Shown: positions 21,905 through 33,531 of the stretch, piece by piece
Layout of the letters: every line of letters starts with the position of its first letter
Numbering within the stretch: the first letter of the stretch is position 1
Assembly: GCA_014905825.1 (NCBI GenBank)
Contig: JACGCN010000015.1
Coordinates: 124,001 to 188,000 of the forward strand
DNA: 64,000 bases
Reading direction: 5' to 3'
Source: Lyophyllum atratum
Taxonomy: Eukaryota; Basidiomycota; Agaricomycetes; Agaricales; Lyophyllaceae
The notes under the pieces: generated by a model
Databases searched by the model: none
What the model saw: the letters and a program-made list of their open reading frames with translations, nothing else
Told to the model about the DNA's origin: nothing
Program-made: the position numbers and the translations under genes

Positions 21905-24145
21905 ATGAGCACAGTGTTTGGAGACAACAGTACCGTCGTCGGCGACGATCACCTCGGCCTAGGCTTGAAGCCTTCTGGATCGACGACCAACCCCAAGGAC
22001 GGTCTTCGTCCGAATCACACCGCTGACGGTAAATCCACACAGCCCAAAGCTAGAAACGACTTTGTAGCAACTGTGGACTACACCATCAATGAGCGGCCCT
22101 TCTTTGTCCCAATTGGAAAAGAGGGTATCATTGGCGCTTTAGAGAAGCTCGACCGACAACTCGTACAGGTAAATTTGCATCGCGACTCGTCCTTCATGTT
22201 TCTTACGCTCTGAATTCAGTCAGGCCGAAATAAGATTCTATCCAGCAAAGTATGTTCGAAGGTGACATCATGGAACAACCTTCTGACATCCTACTTGAGG
22301 TTCCTACAGACTGGACAGGGAGAGAAGTCAGCCCCGGCCAATTGGGACTCATTAACCATGGGTATGGACCTTGATTTTTCGACTCTTGACGGGTGGACCC
22401 TGACATATCGAGTCCTTTAGTGGGAACCCAAAGATTCTTACGAAACCTGGCCGTTATCCTACCTTCCCTCTCCGCAACTGGTGGGCTCGAACATGGTGCG
22501 GAACCAACGGACGTATGTATTACAAGGCACATGTATATTCGACTGATTCTCACCGTATTCTATAGTTTCCGACACTGTGATCTCATTTCAAGGTCTAACA
22601 GTGGTCCAGGTTTCTCAGAATCAAGCTGCCGTTGTCTCTGATCCCCAGAACCACATTTTCGTCATCAAGAACTCCGGTTTCGTTGCATTTGCCATCGAGG
22701 GAACCTACGATGTTTTGTCTATCGTTGACCAAACCCATCTTCCTGGCGTGGTGAAAGATAGATTAACTGGCGTTACATTGGGCTGGACACACGAGGTCAA
22801 AATGAAGAGCAAGATCGGCCTGAAGGAGGAGAAAGAATACGTCGTCGCAACCTTGTACGTGTACCCCTTTTCCCCCGTTCTCGTCTCTAATTCAGATGAA
22901 CTTCTAGTTTGAACATTCCCGCCAGCAATTGCGCCATTTTACAAAGGGGAGATGATCTTGAGCTTCTTGGTGCTGGCCAATCTGTCATCACGAACCCGAG
23001 CGTCACCTTACGCGGTTTATATACCCTCGGAGAGAATCAGTTGGAGATGCCAACCAAGGACATGTGCGTTTTATTTTAGGTCTCGGAAAGTAACATAGGC
23101 TCACAATTCAATAGCTTCACTCGTGATCAAGTGCCTGTTAGCTTGACGATCTATCTGAAGTGGCAATTGACTGAACCTCTTAAACTGACGACCCACGGTT
23201 ACAATACACCATACGATGCACTTCGGGACAAGACACAATCTATCTTGACGCAAATTGTGGCTCATCTCGATTACTCCGCAATGGTAATTACCCAGTCAGT
23301 AATATTGATTCATTCCTTATATGATGCCGTCCAGGTCAAGCAGCGTTCTCTTGGACCTGACAATATGGAGGATGGCACCGATCCATCTTCCGCGTTCCTG
23401 GATGCATTGAGGACGCGTGCTATGGACGAGATGCACGAAGCTGCCTTGGAATATGGTATTGTTCTGAAGGACCTTGGTGCGTACTACAGGGTTCTAAATT
23501 CGCTATGTCAAACCTAACGGTGGCTCCAGCTGTTATTGATCGCCAATTCAAGGGTGAAATTGCTTCGACTATGGACAAGCTCACTAGTACGTCGTGCTCC
23601 GCGATCTTTTTCGTCTACAATGCTTAGTGTGCATGTTTCATCAGCGCGTGCACTACAGGCACAGGTGGAAGCTGCGGTATATATTCTTATCATAATGCGG
23701 AACTTTCTTCATGATTCTTACTCCTTGTTAGAACGTTGACAGAGAGAACAGCAACAAAGTCAAGCAGGAGGAAGGTGCACTGGCAGTCTCCCGCATCAAG
23801 GCCCAGTCCGCCAATACCCAGGCAGATGCCGAAGCATACAAGATCGTAGCTGCTGCCAAGGCGCAGGCACAGCGTACGAAGATTGAAGCTGAAGCTCAGG
23901 CGGAAGCTACGCGTCTTGCTGCTGAAGCCGAGGCCGAAGCCGTTCGCATCAAAGCGCAGGCAGACGCCCAAGTCGTTGACCAATTCGCGCGTGAGATGGA
24001 GTTGCGTCGCATGGAGGTGTCGAGAGTACGGGCTTATGGGGCGAAGACGGTCTTTGTTCCAGCGGAGGGACCTGGGGCACAAATGGGCAATGCGATGGCC
24101 ATCGGGATGGCCGCTGGAATGGGAGCAGATGCCAGGCGGGCATGA
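21905..24145 (+). CDS. Band-7/SPFH domain protein with C-terminal coiled coil
   Basis: About nine exons, ATG 21905 (MSTVFGDNSTVVGDD) to TGA 24143-24145, giving about 500 residues. After a polar N-terminus come IMEQPSDILLEVPTDWTGRE, KPGRYPTFPLRNWWARTW and an SPFH core (TVVQVSQNQAAVVSDPQNH, FLNIPASNCAIL, RGLYTLGENQLEMPTKD, IYLKWQLTEPL, MHEAALEYGIVLKDLAV). Then comes an Ala/Glu/Lys-rich coiled coil (VSRIKAQSANTQADAEAYKI, EAEAQAEATRLAAEAEAE), flotillin-like in style, and a Gly/Met-rich tail. No transmembrane helix or signal peptide is visible, so membrane attachment would be peripheral. The family forms large membrane-associated rings; the specific role here is unknown. The intron near 22165-22240 must end at 22240 (TATCCAG) to keep frame. 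Confidence 0.82.
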
Positions 24146-24319
24146 TTAGAAAGTCGAACGCATGGCAGCTGTTAGTGTATCGGCTATGCGTCCCCTAATA
24201 TTACTCTAGCATCGTCGTAGTGACGAATACATCTTATGGAGCTACGAAATACGGTCCCGTAAATGAGATGTATTGAGTCGCAAGGCGCTATATCAGGGTG
24301 GCGAGGCGATGAGTTGGCC

Positions 24320-25182
24320 ACTTTCCGCCCTGAACTTTAATCCTTAAAGGGGATTGCCGAAAACCGAAAGAATGGTTTGATGACATAAGGCGCCCAGAAT
24401 GGTATGCAGGCGGGCGGGGAGGGCGCGTCGTCTTCATGCATCTACTGCTAATCTCTCGTGTTTTAATGACAGCAGTGTATATTGTACCGTAAATAATGAT
24501 ATCAGTTAGCTATGTGAATGACATGCGCTTGCCCACCCACCCCTGCCCGCCCTGCCCTAACCGCCCCCGCCTCCCTGTTTGCTCACGCGTAATTTCGAGG
24601 CCCAGCCCGCCACTCAGTTCTCCGTGCATGCCAGAGTGCATCTCCCGCTGTTCTGCACGCCTGCAAGGCCCTGAACGCACCATGACGGCTCCGCCTTTAC
24701 GGGTCTGCCCTGTAATTTCTGCAGCCCCCCTCTGTAGCTCATCTGTTCTGTTCCATCACGCGCTGGGGACTCGGCGAGCTCGCCAGCGGCGCGTGCTCTT
24801 GGTCTGCGTTCGGCAGGTGGCCCGAGGCGTGCGGGAGCGGCTCTTGCGGCCAAAACGGTCGGGTTGTGTCCTGAAATCGTCATTTGCCGGCTCCCATGCC
24901 TGTTCAAGGGGGCAAGGGTGTCGTGGTGTGTGTTTGGGCATGAACATTAAGTCAGAAGAGAAAGAGGAGACATCAACATGATCTATACAAGAAAAAGAAC
25001 AAGAGCGGGGTACCCAAGCGGGAGATGGATGGGCGAAGCAGGGAGGGACGGAGACGCGACCTGGTAGGAGCGGCGCGCTCCAAATTAGGTTCAAGGCGCG
25101 CCCAGAATCTGAGATCTGACAGCTCACGTGTTGCGGCAATTCCGGCATTCCGGATTAAGAATTAAAGTTCAGGGCGGAAAGT
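24320..25182. mobile_element. 863-bp segment with perfect 22-bp terminal inverted repeats (MITE-like)
   Basis: Bases 24320-24341 (ACTTTCCGCCCTGAACTTTA + AT) recur exactly as reverse complement at 25161-25182. The match continues inward with mismatches for about 20 bp (CTTAA, then GCCG). The interior is unusually GC-rich, with runs of CCCACC and CCGCCC near 24535-24570, unlike the flanks. Frames inside (24496-24981 plus, 24614-24907 minus, 24756-25148 minus) show no transposase motif. No clear target-site duplication flanks it. It is probably an old non-autonomous TIR element; a regulatory foldback is the alternative. It fills most of the 1.2-kb gap between the band-7 gene and ATG8. Confidence 0.55.
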
Positions 25183-25366
25183 CAAGAACGGAGGCGATGA
25201 TACGGGGCTGTTGACAGTTGTTATTCTATTCTCTAGTCAGTTGGGGCGCGTGTCTTGCCTGCCATTGTCCACCCCGACCACAACAACCTTCGCCTTATCA
25301 TCAGCTTCTTCCCTGCACCACTAGTCCCCTCTCCTCTTATCTATCTACCCACTAGAATTCGGAAGA

Positions 25367-25983
<617 letters not shown>

Positions 25984-26781
25984 ACTCAGGCTCATGTTTT
26001 CCCGAGTGGCATCAATCGGATTCAGCGGACATTGAGATGGGCACCGGGCGGCAGTTGTCGTAGAGTATGATTTTGGACCATTCATGCTTTCCCCATGGCT
26101 TGTCCCAAACTCTCTTGTGCCCATATACCCTCCTTCTTGTGGCTTTTCTTGCTCTACTTTTGTACTTTAATTTGCCTTCTCACTCTCCTCACACAATCAT
26201 GCCCCTATATCTGTATTGACAAATTGATATTTGTAACAAAGTGATATACTTCAGCTGCTTAAAGTCGTAAACATTTGGGTTTTAGGTAAGTTCTATCCAT
26301 GCATATGAAATCTAGAACGTCTAACTCATCCGTTCTATCCTAGCGGGCTGCATGTGCAAGCTCTAGATAAGCCTGTGGCGCACCTAATCCAAAATCAGGA
26401 AGAACATCATAGGTGCCCTGCAATCGGGACTCGGACCTAACTTCCTTTTATCGTTTGTGCGAGCTACGTATACTTGCCTTTGTCTTCACCTTTATGGAGC
26501 CCGCGCAGTCCAACAAATGGTCTCAGGGTCCGGCCATCTTTCCGTATCATCAGTGTCACCTTCCTTTCTCTCTGCCTTTGTTCGTCTCGACTGTTTCTAT
26601 GACTCGAACTCAATACTGGCCGTGGCCGGTGACAATGGACAATGGCCGCCTATTAGGATGTGGCCACTCTAGGGTGTCCATATAAAAGGCCAAGTAGCCC
26701 CCGAGTATCACAGTCCTTTGGAATTCTACTGCCTTCGCCATAACTTTCATTCTCTGAGTTCACTATCCCTTTTCCGAGAAA
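25984..26781. other. Intergenic between ATG8 and the membrane-protein gene
   Basis: Holds the ATG8 3' UTR and the next promoter. A plus frame at 26413-26685 has no family features and ends just at the TATA box, so it is taken as chance. Confidence 0.4.
26681..26688 (+). promoter_or_regulatory. TATA box of the orphan membrane-protein gene
   Basis: TATAAAAG lies 101 bp upstream of ATG 26782, in a TCCATATAAAAGGC context. It is the clearest TATA box in the window and suggests regulated rather than housekeeping expression. Confidence 0.5.
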
Positions 26782-27616
26782 ATGGGCATCTTCTATACTC
26801 ATGATTTTCCCTTTCCCTCTTTTGCGGCTTACACGCTGGGTGAGTCCCCCTGGTCAGGCCTCCGCCTTCCATTTTCGTCGCTGATGCTAGAGATGACAAA
26901 GGTTTCATTTTCATCTTCAACACCACCATATTCGTACTTCTGGCGGTGTCCCTTGCCACTGGACCTGGAGCTTACAGCAGTACGTGAACTCCGATTTTTT
27001 TATGTACGAGCTCCCAATCAAGCCGTTTGATAGGTTTCCAGGCAACCCCAATGGGCGTGACTCTAATGGCTCATATCATAATAGGATTCTCCTTACTACA
27101 CCGAGTCCGATATCCAGAACGGGAGGCTAACAAACTGCGTAGTCTCATGACTTTCAGCGCCGTTTCCTCGGTCAGCCTGAGTAAGTATGACAAACATGCT
27201 GATCCTTAAGCTAAACGCATACACAGTCAACTCAATGATACTCCTTGTCCGCATCCCCTCCTCGCCTCAAGGTTGTCTTGAGACCGACTTCTCTGGTCTC
27301 CCGAATCCTCGCATGGCGGTTCATGCCATTGCCATCCTATCGTGCTTTGCAACATGTGCTGGTATGCACTTTCCTTGTCTCCGCCACCAGCAGTAGTTCA
27401 CTCTTATTCTTTACAGCATTCCTTGGCCTTTACGTGTCTCACCACGAACTTCCGCCCATACGCATCATGAAAGATGTGAAGACGGCCTCCGTTCTACGCA
27501 GGCCATCAAGTACCGTGATCTCACTGTATCGTTCACCTGCTCCAGCGGGCGAGGTCTCCAAGGGCCCGAGCCCTCTAACTAATACCTACGATAACTGGAC
27601 GTCGATTCCCGTCTAG
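26782..27616 (+). CDS. Orphan four-helix membrane protein
   Basis: Five exons join to about 209 residues, MGIFYTHDFPFPSFAAYTL to TAG 27614-27616. Hydrophobic stretches that could be membrane helices are FIFIFNTTIFVLLAVSLA, GVTLMAHIIIGFSLL, TFSAVSSVSLINSMILLV and MAVHAIAILSCFATCAAFLG. The N-terminus is short and aromatic. The C-terminal 60 residues are Ser/Thr/Pro-rich and basic (IRIMKDVKTASVLRR), like a cytoplasmic tail. The layout resembles the fungal proteins with paired helices and a charged tail seen in mushroom-specific families, but no known family was recognised. The TATA box 101 bp upstream suggests inducible expression. Function unknown. Confidence 0.65.
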
Positions 27617-28141
27617 GTTCCTCATCCATAGCTGTCCCTACTGTATAAAGATATGTCCTACTTGCCAGTGTTTGTTTCGAATTTATACACAGAATCATTC
27701 GCATGATTGGCATGATCAGATCGATTTTATACTAATAGCATGCAATATGTGTCCGTCGATTTCGCGGAAGTAGCGCATAACACTAGGCTCCTGATAGCAG
27801 TTCTCGATATGGTGAAGATAACCCTGTCCCATCTTGTGGGTCAGATCATTGATTGTCCTATTTTATAGCGGATGTGCGCATCTCTTACTACCACCGGGTT
27901 CCGCATAAGCTATACTGATGGTTGGTTTCTCTAGCATCTCATCGTTCTTTCACGACTCGCGCTACCGCCTTCTACACGATCATGCGAGTACGATTGCTCG
28001 GAAGCACATCGCAAGATTGCATGGAAGGGCTGGCACTGGCTGGCATAAGAAACGGGGTACACAGTTGTCAGTTGATCAGCGAGTCGTTGGCATAGCCAGT
28101 GACTGAGGTCGCGTGGACCCTGAGGTCCTGGTTGAGAGCCA
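27617..28141. other. Convergent intergenic region
   Basis: Lies between the membrane-protein stop (plus) and the RAD57-like stop (minus). It is AT-rich at the left, with no supported gene. A plus frame at 27918-28106 is short and featureless. Confidence 0.4.
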
Positions 28142-29678
28142 TTATGAAGGTATCATTCTGTCCGCGGTTTCCAAATCCGCCTTATCGTACATATCTGCCG
28201 AGATTTCATCTGAAGCCCAATACCTATCCCATTCATCTTCTTCTGGCTCCCCATCTCGCGTGCTTTGAGCAGCCTCCTCCGCCGCACTTCTCCTATCTTC
28301 GGCTATGCCTATATCAAGAGGCGATATCTGGGAGCAAGGTGCAGTTGTTGGATTGGAGACGGCAAGCGCCTTCTTCGCGATAGAGGCAGGTATCATTGGC
28401 GCTGCGTCTTCGTTTTTGTAAGCAGTCGGGTCTCCTGGAAGAATCGATATACCAGCCTCTGTTACGATGTAGTCCAGAGAGACGGATCTGGAGACAGAGC
28501 TGAAGATCACACTTAAGCGGCGAATTAAAGTGAGATCGCCCCTTGAAGCCGGGACTGAAGGCGGGAAAGCAGGCAGGCTGTCATGCTTGAGACGCTTGAC
28601 CGAGCGATGCTCGACATCATCCAGGTACCGCCTGCGACCTGTGCGGCTAAGTATAATGCGCGCGTTTACTTGATTCGCCCATGTCAGTCCAAGGCTTGCC
28701 TCCTTCTTGCTCTCGTTAGGAATGCTGTGCGCTCGGCCAAACCAGCGAGATTGTTCACTGTACAGGACGTCGCGATCCGCAGGGGTTGGCGGGTAATCTC
28801 GCTCGAAGGCGTCGACGACTTCGTTCAGGACGAGAATCGCGAGCCGATGCGTGGTGGCGAGTCCGTGAAGCAGCGCAGATATCTGAGCAATATTTTTTGA
28901 CCGTTCTACGAGCGTGTTGGTGGTGGTTTTATCTGACGTATGAAAGAGTTCTCCCAGTGCATCGACAACTAGAAGCTTCACGGGTTTGAACCCATGGCTG
29001 TTCGCTTGCTTGGCGATAAACGGAGGCAGCGTTACGGACAAAACGTGAATCAAATGAGGGATCGTCGGTGTCGCAAGGGTATGAACATCCTTCAAGCCAC
29101 AGTCCGACTCGGACAATGATGGGTGCGCTTCTAGGATCTGAACAAGTCGCGTCGTTGGTAACGTGGACGAAGTTGTGAGATAACACGTTGAGCCGCAAAA
29201 GCCTCGTTGTTCTACTGGGAGTTGCGCAAATAGGGAGAGTTGGAGCCCAAATTGAGTCTTGCCCGCAGAGCTTGACTTCTAAATTGAGGATAACGCAGGA
29301 TTTATGCGAGGTATGACCTACCTCTCTCCTGCCACCTCCCAAACCATTCCTGACCTTATTCCGCCTCCCAGAGCCTCGTCTAGGATATTTTCACCGGTCG
29401 TGCAAGTCTCGTTTCCTTCGCGTTTCACGTCCTCCAGCCGGCGAAGACGCAGGGGCGTAATGTAGCTATACAAAACATCAATAATTACCTGAGCCTCCCG
29501 GGTGGATACTCTACATCGTCGTGCAATTTCTTGACTAGAGCTCAGCATTACTTCTGTGGCATCTGATAGGTTTCCTGATAGTTTATAAGATGCGAGTACT
29601 GTTGTGAAGATGAGGATGATCACCTTTCTTAAGCAAGGACTTCTGCTCAGCTGTGAGTCGATCTATAGGGGTAGACAT
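28142..29678 (-). CDS. RAD57-like RecA/Rad51-family recombinase paralog
   Basis: The start is ATG 29678 (MSTPIDRLTAEQKSLLKK). A 49-nt intron must end at TATCAG to give KKGNLSDATEVMLSSSQEIA; a nearer AG would imply a 25-nt intron. A helix-hairpin-helix-like N-domain (RCRVSTREAQVIIDVLYSYI) precedes TGENILDEALGGGIRSGMVW. Walker A GESSAGKT forms only if the next intron ends at GTCAAG. Walker B-like VKLLVVDALGELF and the basic GRRRYLDDVEHRS follow. The C-terminal 90 residues are acidic and variable. RAD57 paralogs help load RAD51 in homologous recombination; RAD55/XRCC3 cannot be fully excluded by eye. Confidence 0.82.
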
Positions 29679-29848
29679 GGTCGTCACACTAAAAGTATGG
29701 CGCTCAGTTCAACCGCGAGCCCATTGTTGACGTGATGTTTGGCCATAGTCTATACTAGGTACCTAATCCATACACTCATTGAACGATCCACATCTCTACG
29801 GGTGTACATACATTTTGAAAGTCCCAGAGTCAAAGAAAAAAGAGCTAT

Positions 29849-32800
29849 TTACGAACGAGTGCGTGCCTGAGGTGAATCAGAATTTCTTCTCAAGAAGCCT
29901 CCAACAACATTCGTAACTGTCTCCGTGATTTGTCGTGGTTGATTGGGACTATGTTTAACGTAGAAGAGCCGGACGTTCGTTGCATTCCAAATGCCGAGAG
30001 GGGTCATCGCACGGACGTAGGTTTCTCCCCAGATCAAGGAAGTCAGCCAGACAACGGAAGCATCCGACCACTGTGTTTGTTTTTTTGAGAATCCACACCA
30101 GGCCAAAAGTAATATATGCTCACAAGGAAGCGCCGTGGCGACGGGATGGGTGTTTCTGGAAGTACATGCTTAAGCGACACTTTGGACAGGAAATCCACGA
30201 TAATCGAAGTCGAGTTAGCCTTGTGACGCGTCGCTTGTAGCTCCTGGACTTTGGGCAGAAGTTCTGATATTAGGATCATAACGGAATCGAGAGGTAAGCT
30301 GAGCTTTCCCGTTAACAACAACTCAGAATCTGTGGAAAAGTAAGTACTACCCTTGTTGCCAGGATGTAACCTAGAAGAGGAAGGGGGAGGGGTTTCAAAT
30401 CATTCAAGCAGGGGGAGAGGTAAGAGTAACCTACCCATTCTTGTGTTGGTACGAAACCATTTCTACCAACCCCGGCAGCAGCAATCCGATCAAGGCTGCT
30501 ATTGGTATCTTGTGACAGTGAACGCCTCTCCTTCATTTTACCACGAGCTTTCTCAGAAGCCGCCATGGAGAAGTTTCCATGAATAGGGGAATCTGTATTG
30601 GGGGACATGAAGGACCGAGTTAGGATCTCGCCGTCCTGATCTTTCCTTTCTTCTTGCCCATCCGAGTCGCGCATTGTTTCAGGAAGACTTTCTATGGATT
30701 CCGTGATCGGAAGAGGGGTAGCGCCCTCACTTTCCAATAGTCGTGCCTTTTCAGTTCCAGGATCCGAATTTTCATCAGGTTCACCAGGTGCCTTGCCTTT
30801 GTGTGTTCCTTCAGCTTTGCGCGCCTGCTCCTCCTTGGTCTGCTGAACACGCTTGATCTCTCGGAGGCCCCGGGATAACGTGAAGGTCCCTAAGTCTTCA
30901 AAAGTTTTGTGAGCAGAGAGGATTCCATACACTAAGTTGGCGTTGTCTGAAAGGTGGTGAAGAATGACGGAATTGAAGACCTCAAGCCTGAAATTCATGG
31001 TAAGTTTGTTGCATTGAGACAGAGCATGAAGGCGTACATGAAGAACAGCAATCTAGGATGACCTTCGTCTGCCAACAGAAACAGAGGATTGGAAAAGGAT
31101 TTGAAAAGCTGAACAAGGCGAGTTGAAGCCGTCACAGTTAGGTCTTTGAAGTACGGTGCCGAGTTCGCCAGAGCAATAAGGAGCGCGGGATATAATAGAT
31201 TTAGAGTCCCTGACGTTGTCGCGACAATAGCGTAAACAGCCTGAAGCCAGCTGAATGAGAAAGCCAAGCATTCTGATTAACTTGTAGACTTACGTTGATC
31301 ATAAAATCTGCCGCTGTACCAGCAGCGTTCCATTTAGCAGGTAATTGAGGTTTAACAGGCTTCGTCAGTTTAGGGCCAAACCCAGGCTCAGCGGATAGCG
31401 TTTGAATGATATAAGACAAAGCTCGACAGAAGCCATGTTGTTCTGATGATATTCAGATATGATGATTTCGTCAGGAATAACTGAAAACATACGTGGTTTA
31501 TCCTTCATTTCTAAAGTATAGCAGAGAAGATAGGCGACTAGATCCATTGATTTATCTGATTGAAGGACGTAGGTGCGGAATTTCTGATATAGAAATGAGT
31601 TAAAAGAATACGATAGAAATTAAACACACGGAGAACCTTGTTCAGTTCAATCATTTTCCAGAAGAAGATGACTGAAGCAGATCCTCAGCTGGAGTATTTC
31701 AACCGAAGTTAGTGGTGTCGACTTACTAGTCTCATTGGTATATGGGATTGACTTCCTCGCTCCAGGCAATAGGTTGTTCATAGTAGCCATTTGCTGTTCT
31801 AAAATTCCTGCAATACCATTGACGATAAATTCAAAATCTTGAGAACGGTGCTGAAGCCAGATCAGCTCCAATTTGTTTGACGAATATATGACTTACTAAT
31901 TTCATTAGGAAGTATCGGAAAGTATTTGAACGCGCGCTTGGCAGTGTGCTTTGTGCATCTCCGGTCCCTGCTGTTCGATCCCTCGCATTACCGCTCTGGA
32001 AATCCAACAAAGCACAGAGAACTTGGAGGCAGGTGGCCACAAGGGTCGACCTCGGGTCTTCACCCTTGAAGACGAGGTGATTATACGGCAGCTTTCCTGC
32101 CACACTTCCAGCCATCCCTCCGATGCTCATGTCATGTGATGTTGAGGAATTCATGGCAGTATTTAGCAATGAACACATGAGGGTCAAGACATCCCGTCGA
32201 GGTATCTTCTGTACGAGATAAAGGCTGTATAGCGAGGGCTTGGAGAACAACAACCCAGGAGGCACGTATATTTGCCGTGAAAGGAGGACAAGAAGTAACC
32301 GAAGAACTTCGGTTTTGTTGCTATCATACGCATGATTGGGCCCAGGATCTGCTGTTGAGCCAACACCTTTCTCCCTGTGAGATGTTTAGCAAGATAGGTC
32401 GAGAGCATCAACAAGCTACTTACCAAATGACATAGTTGATCTTATGGTGGGCGACTTGGATCGTGGTTGGCAGCGTGAACCCACAGCAGAACAAAAGATC
32501 CATGATAGAGCTGAAGAGCTTTTCTCCTAGTGATGGAAGCTGCTCCTTTTGTTTCGCTTTCTCTTTCGGCTTCGCGCTCTCCACAGGGGCGGAATCCTCG
32601 GGTTCACCTTCGCTACTCTCGTCGTCCTCAATCACAAACTGAGGTGTCTCTGAAGTCTCTGCATTGCTAGTAATCCCTTGGTCCACTTCGACTTCCTCTT
32701 TCTTCCATAAGACTTCCAGCTCGAATGCGTTCGATTCTCCGTCGACCTCGAATATCACAGGAAGTACGCGCTGGAGTATGCGGATGCAATTGAGAACCTC

Positions 32801-33337
32801 CTTTGTAGCATTTCTCTCTGCGCCAGTCCCTGGCTTCATGAAAGACGACGCGAAGGCAGCAACATAAGCATTTGATGAAGAGGGAAAAGTATGATCGGAG
32901 AGGAGGTTGAATAGACGCGCAGCGACAACTCGAATAAGGGTCGCCACGTTTTCAGGAGCATCGAGTAGTGCACGTCGGACTTGAGGACGATAAGTCGGTG
33001 GGCAACTGAGTGGATGGGCAACATACCATGGTGTGGGGTTATGAGAGAGAATACATCGGATGCTGAATCGAAGAGAATGAAGTACTGGGAACGCAAAGGG
33101 TGTCAACGCGGTCACCAAGAGGCGATGAGTGGGGACAAACTTGATTCCAGTAACTGTCTGTCTCAGGGATATGCTAGAGGGCGACGTTGGTGTAGGGCGT
33201 GGTCAAATTACAGAACAACGTACTCTCGTAGTGGCCAACTTCGCGATCCCGCCAGGTTGACTTGGAAAAGCAAGTTTTGCTTCATCTCCTAAGAGACCGA
33301 AAGGCGCCGTGAGCCTCTGCGGAAGTTTGGCAAACAT
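29849..33337 (-). CDS. HID1 (high-temperature-induced dauer formation) family protein
   Basis: A long multi-exon gene, roughly 850 residues. Start ATG 33337 (MFAKLPQRLTAPFGLLGD); the following three introns join DSYWNQ, YFILFDSASDVFSLITPHH and VRRALLDAPENVATLIRVVA. Further landmarks: FSSIMDLLFCCGFTLP, HHKINYVIWEKGVGS, EVLRLLLVLLSRQIYVPP, STLVATCLQVLCALLDFQSG and the end WGETYVRAMTPLGIWNATNV. HID1 proteins are peripheral Golgi proteins needed for trafficking at the trans-Golgi. The middle carries an acidic/Ser-rich low-complexity insert (about 30550-30850). The N-terminal Met-Gly myristoylation site of animal HID1 is absent, and no membrane helix is evident. Confidence 0.85.
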
Positions 33338-33531
33338 TGAAGCCCTGTATGAGAGCCCGGCTGGAGAGGAGGTGACGGGGAGGACTAGTTACGATGGCAC
33401 AGCCACACATATCACTATCATTATCATATGCACCTTTTATGCACCACATGCTTTCCACTCAACTTCTCTCTTCTAGATCAACATGCATGGTATAAGAGCA
33501 GCTGGACAATGCTCCTCGCTACCGTGTCGCC
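33338..33531. promoter_or_regulatory. 194-bp divergent promoter (HID1 / GH5)
   Basis: The two start codons face away across 194 bp, which hold a short pyrimidine-rich leader before the GH5 start. No TATA box is clear. The promoter is inferred from spacing. Confidence 0.4.

Noticed and set aside
24496..25148. Three open frames inside the GC-rich inverted-repeat segment
   Set aside because: Frames are long only because the segment is GC-rich and poor in stops; no transposase or other motif.
29590..29640. A 25-nt intron at the start of the RAD57-like gene
   Set aside because: Too short; extending the acceptor to TATCAG gives a 49-nt intron and a better protein.
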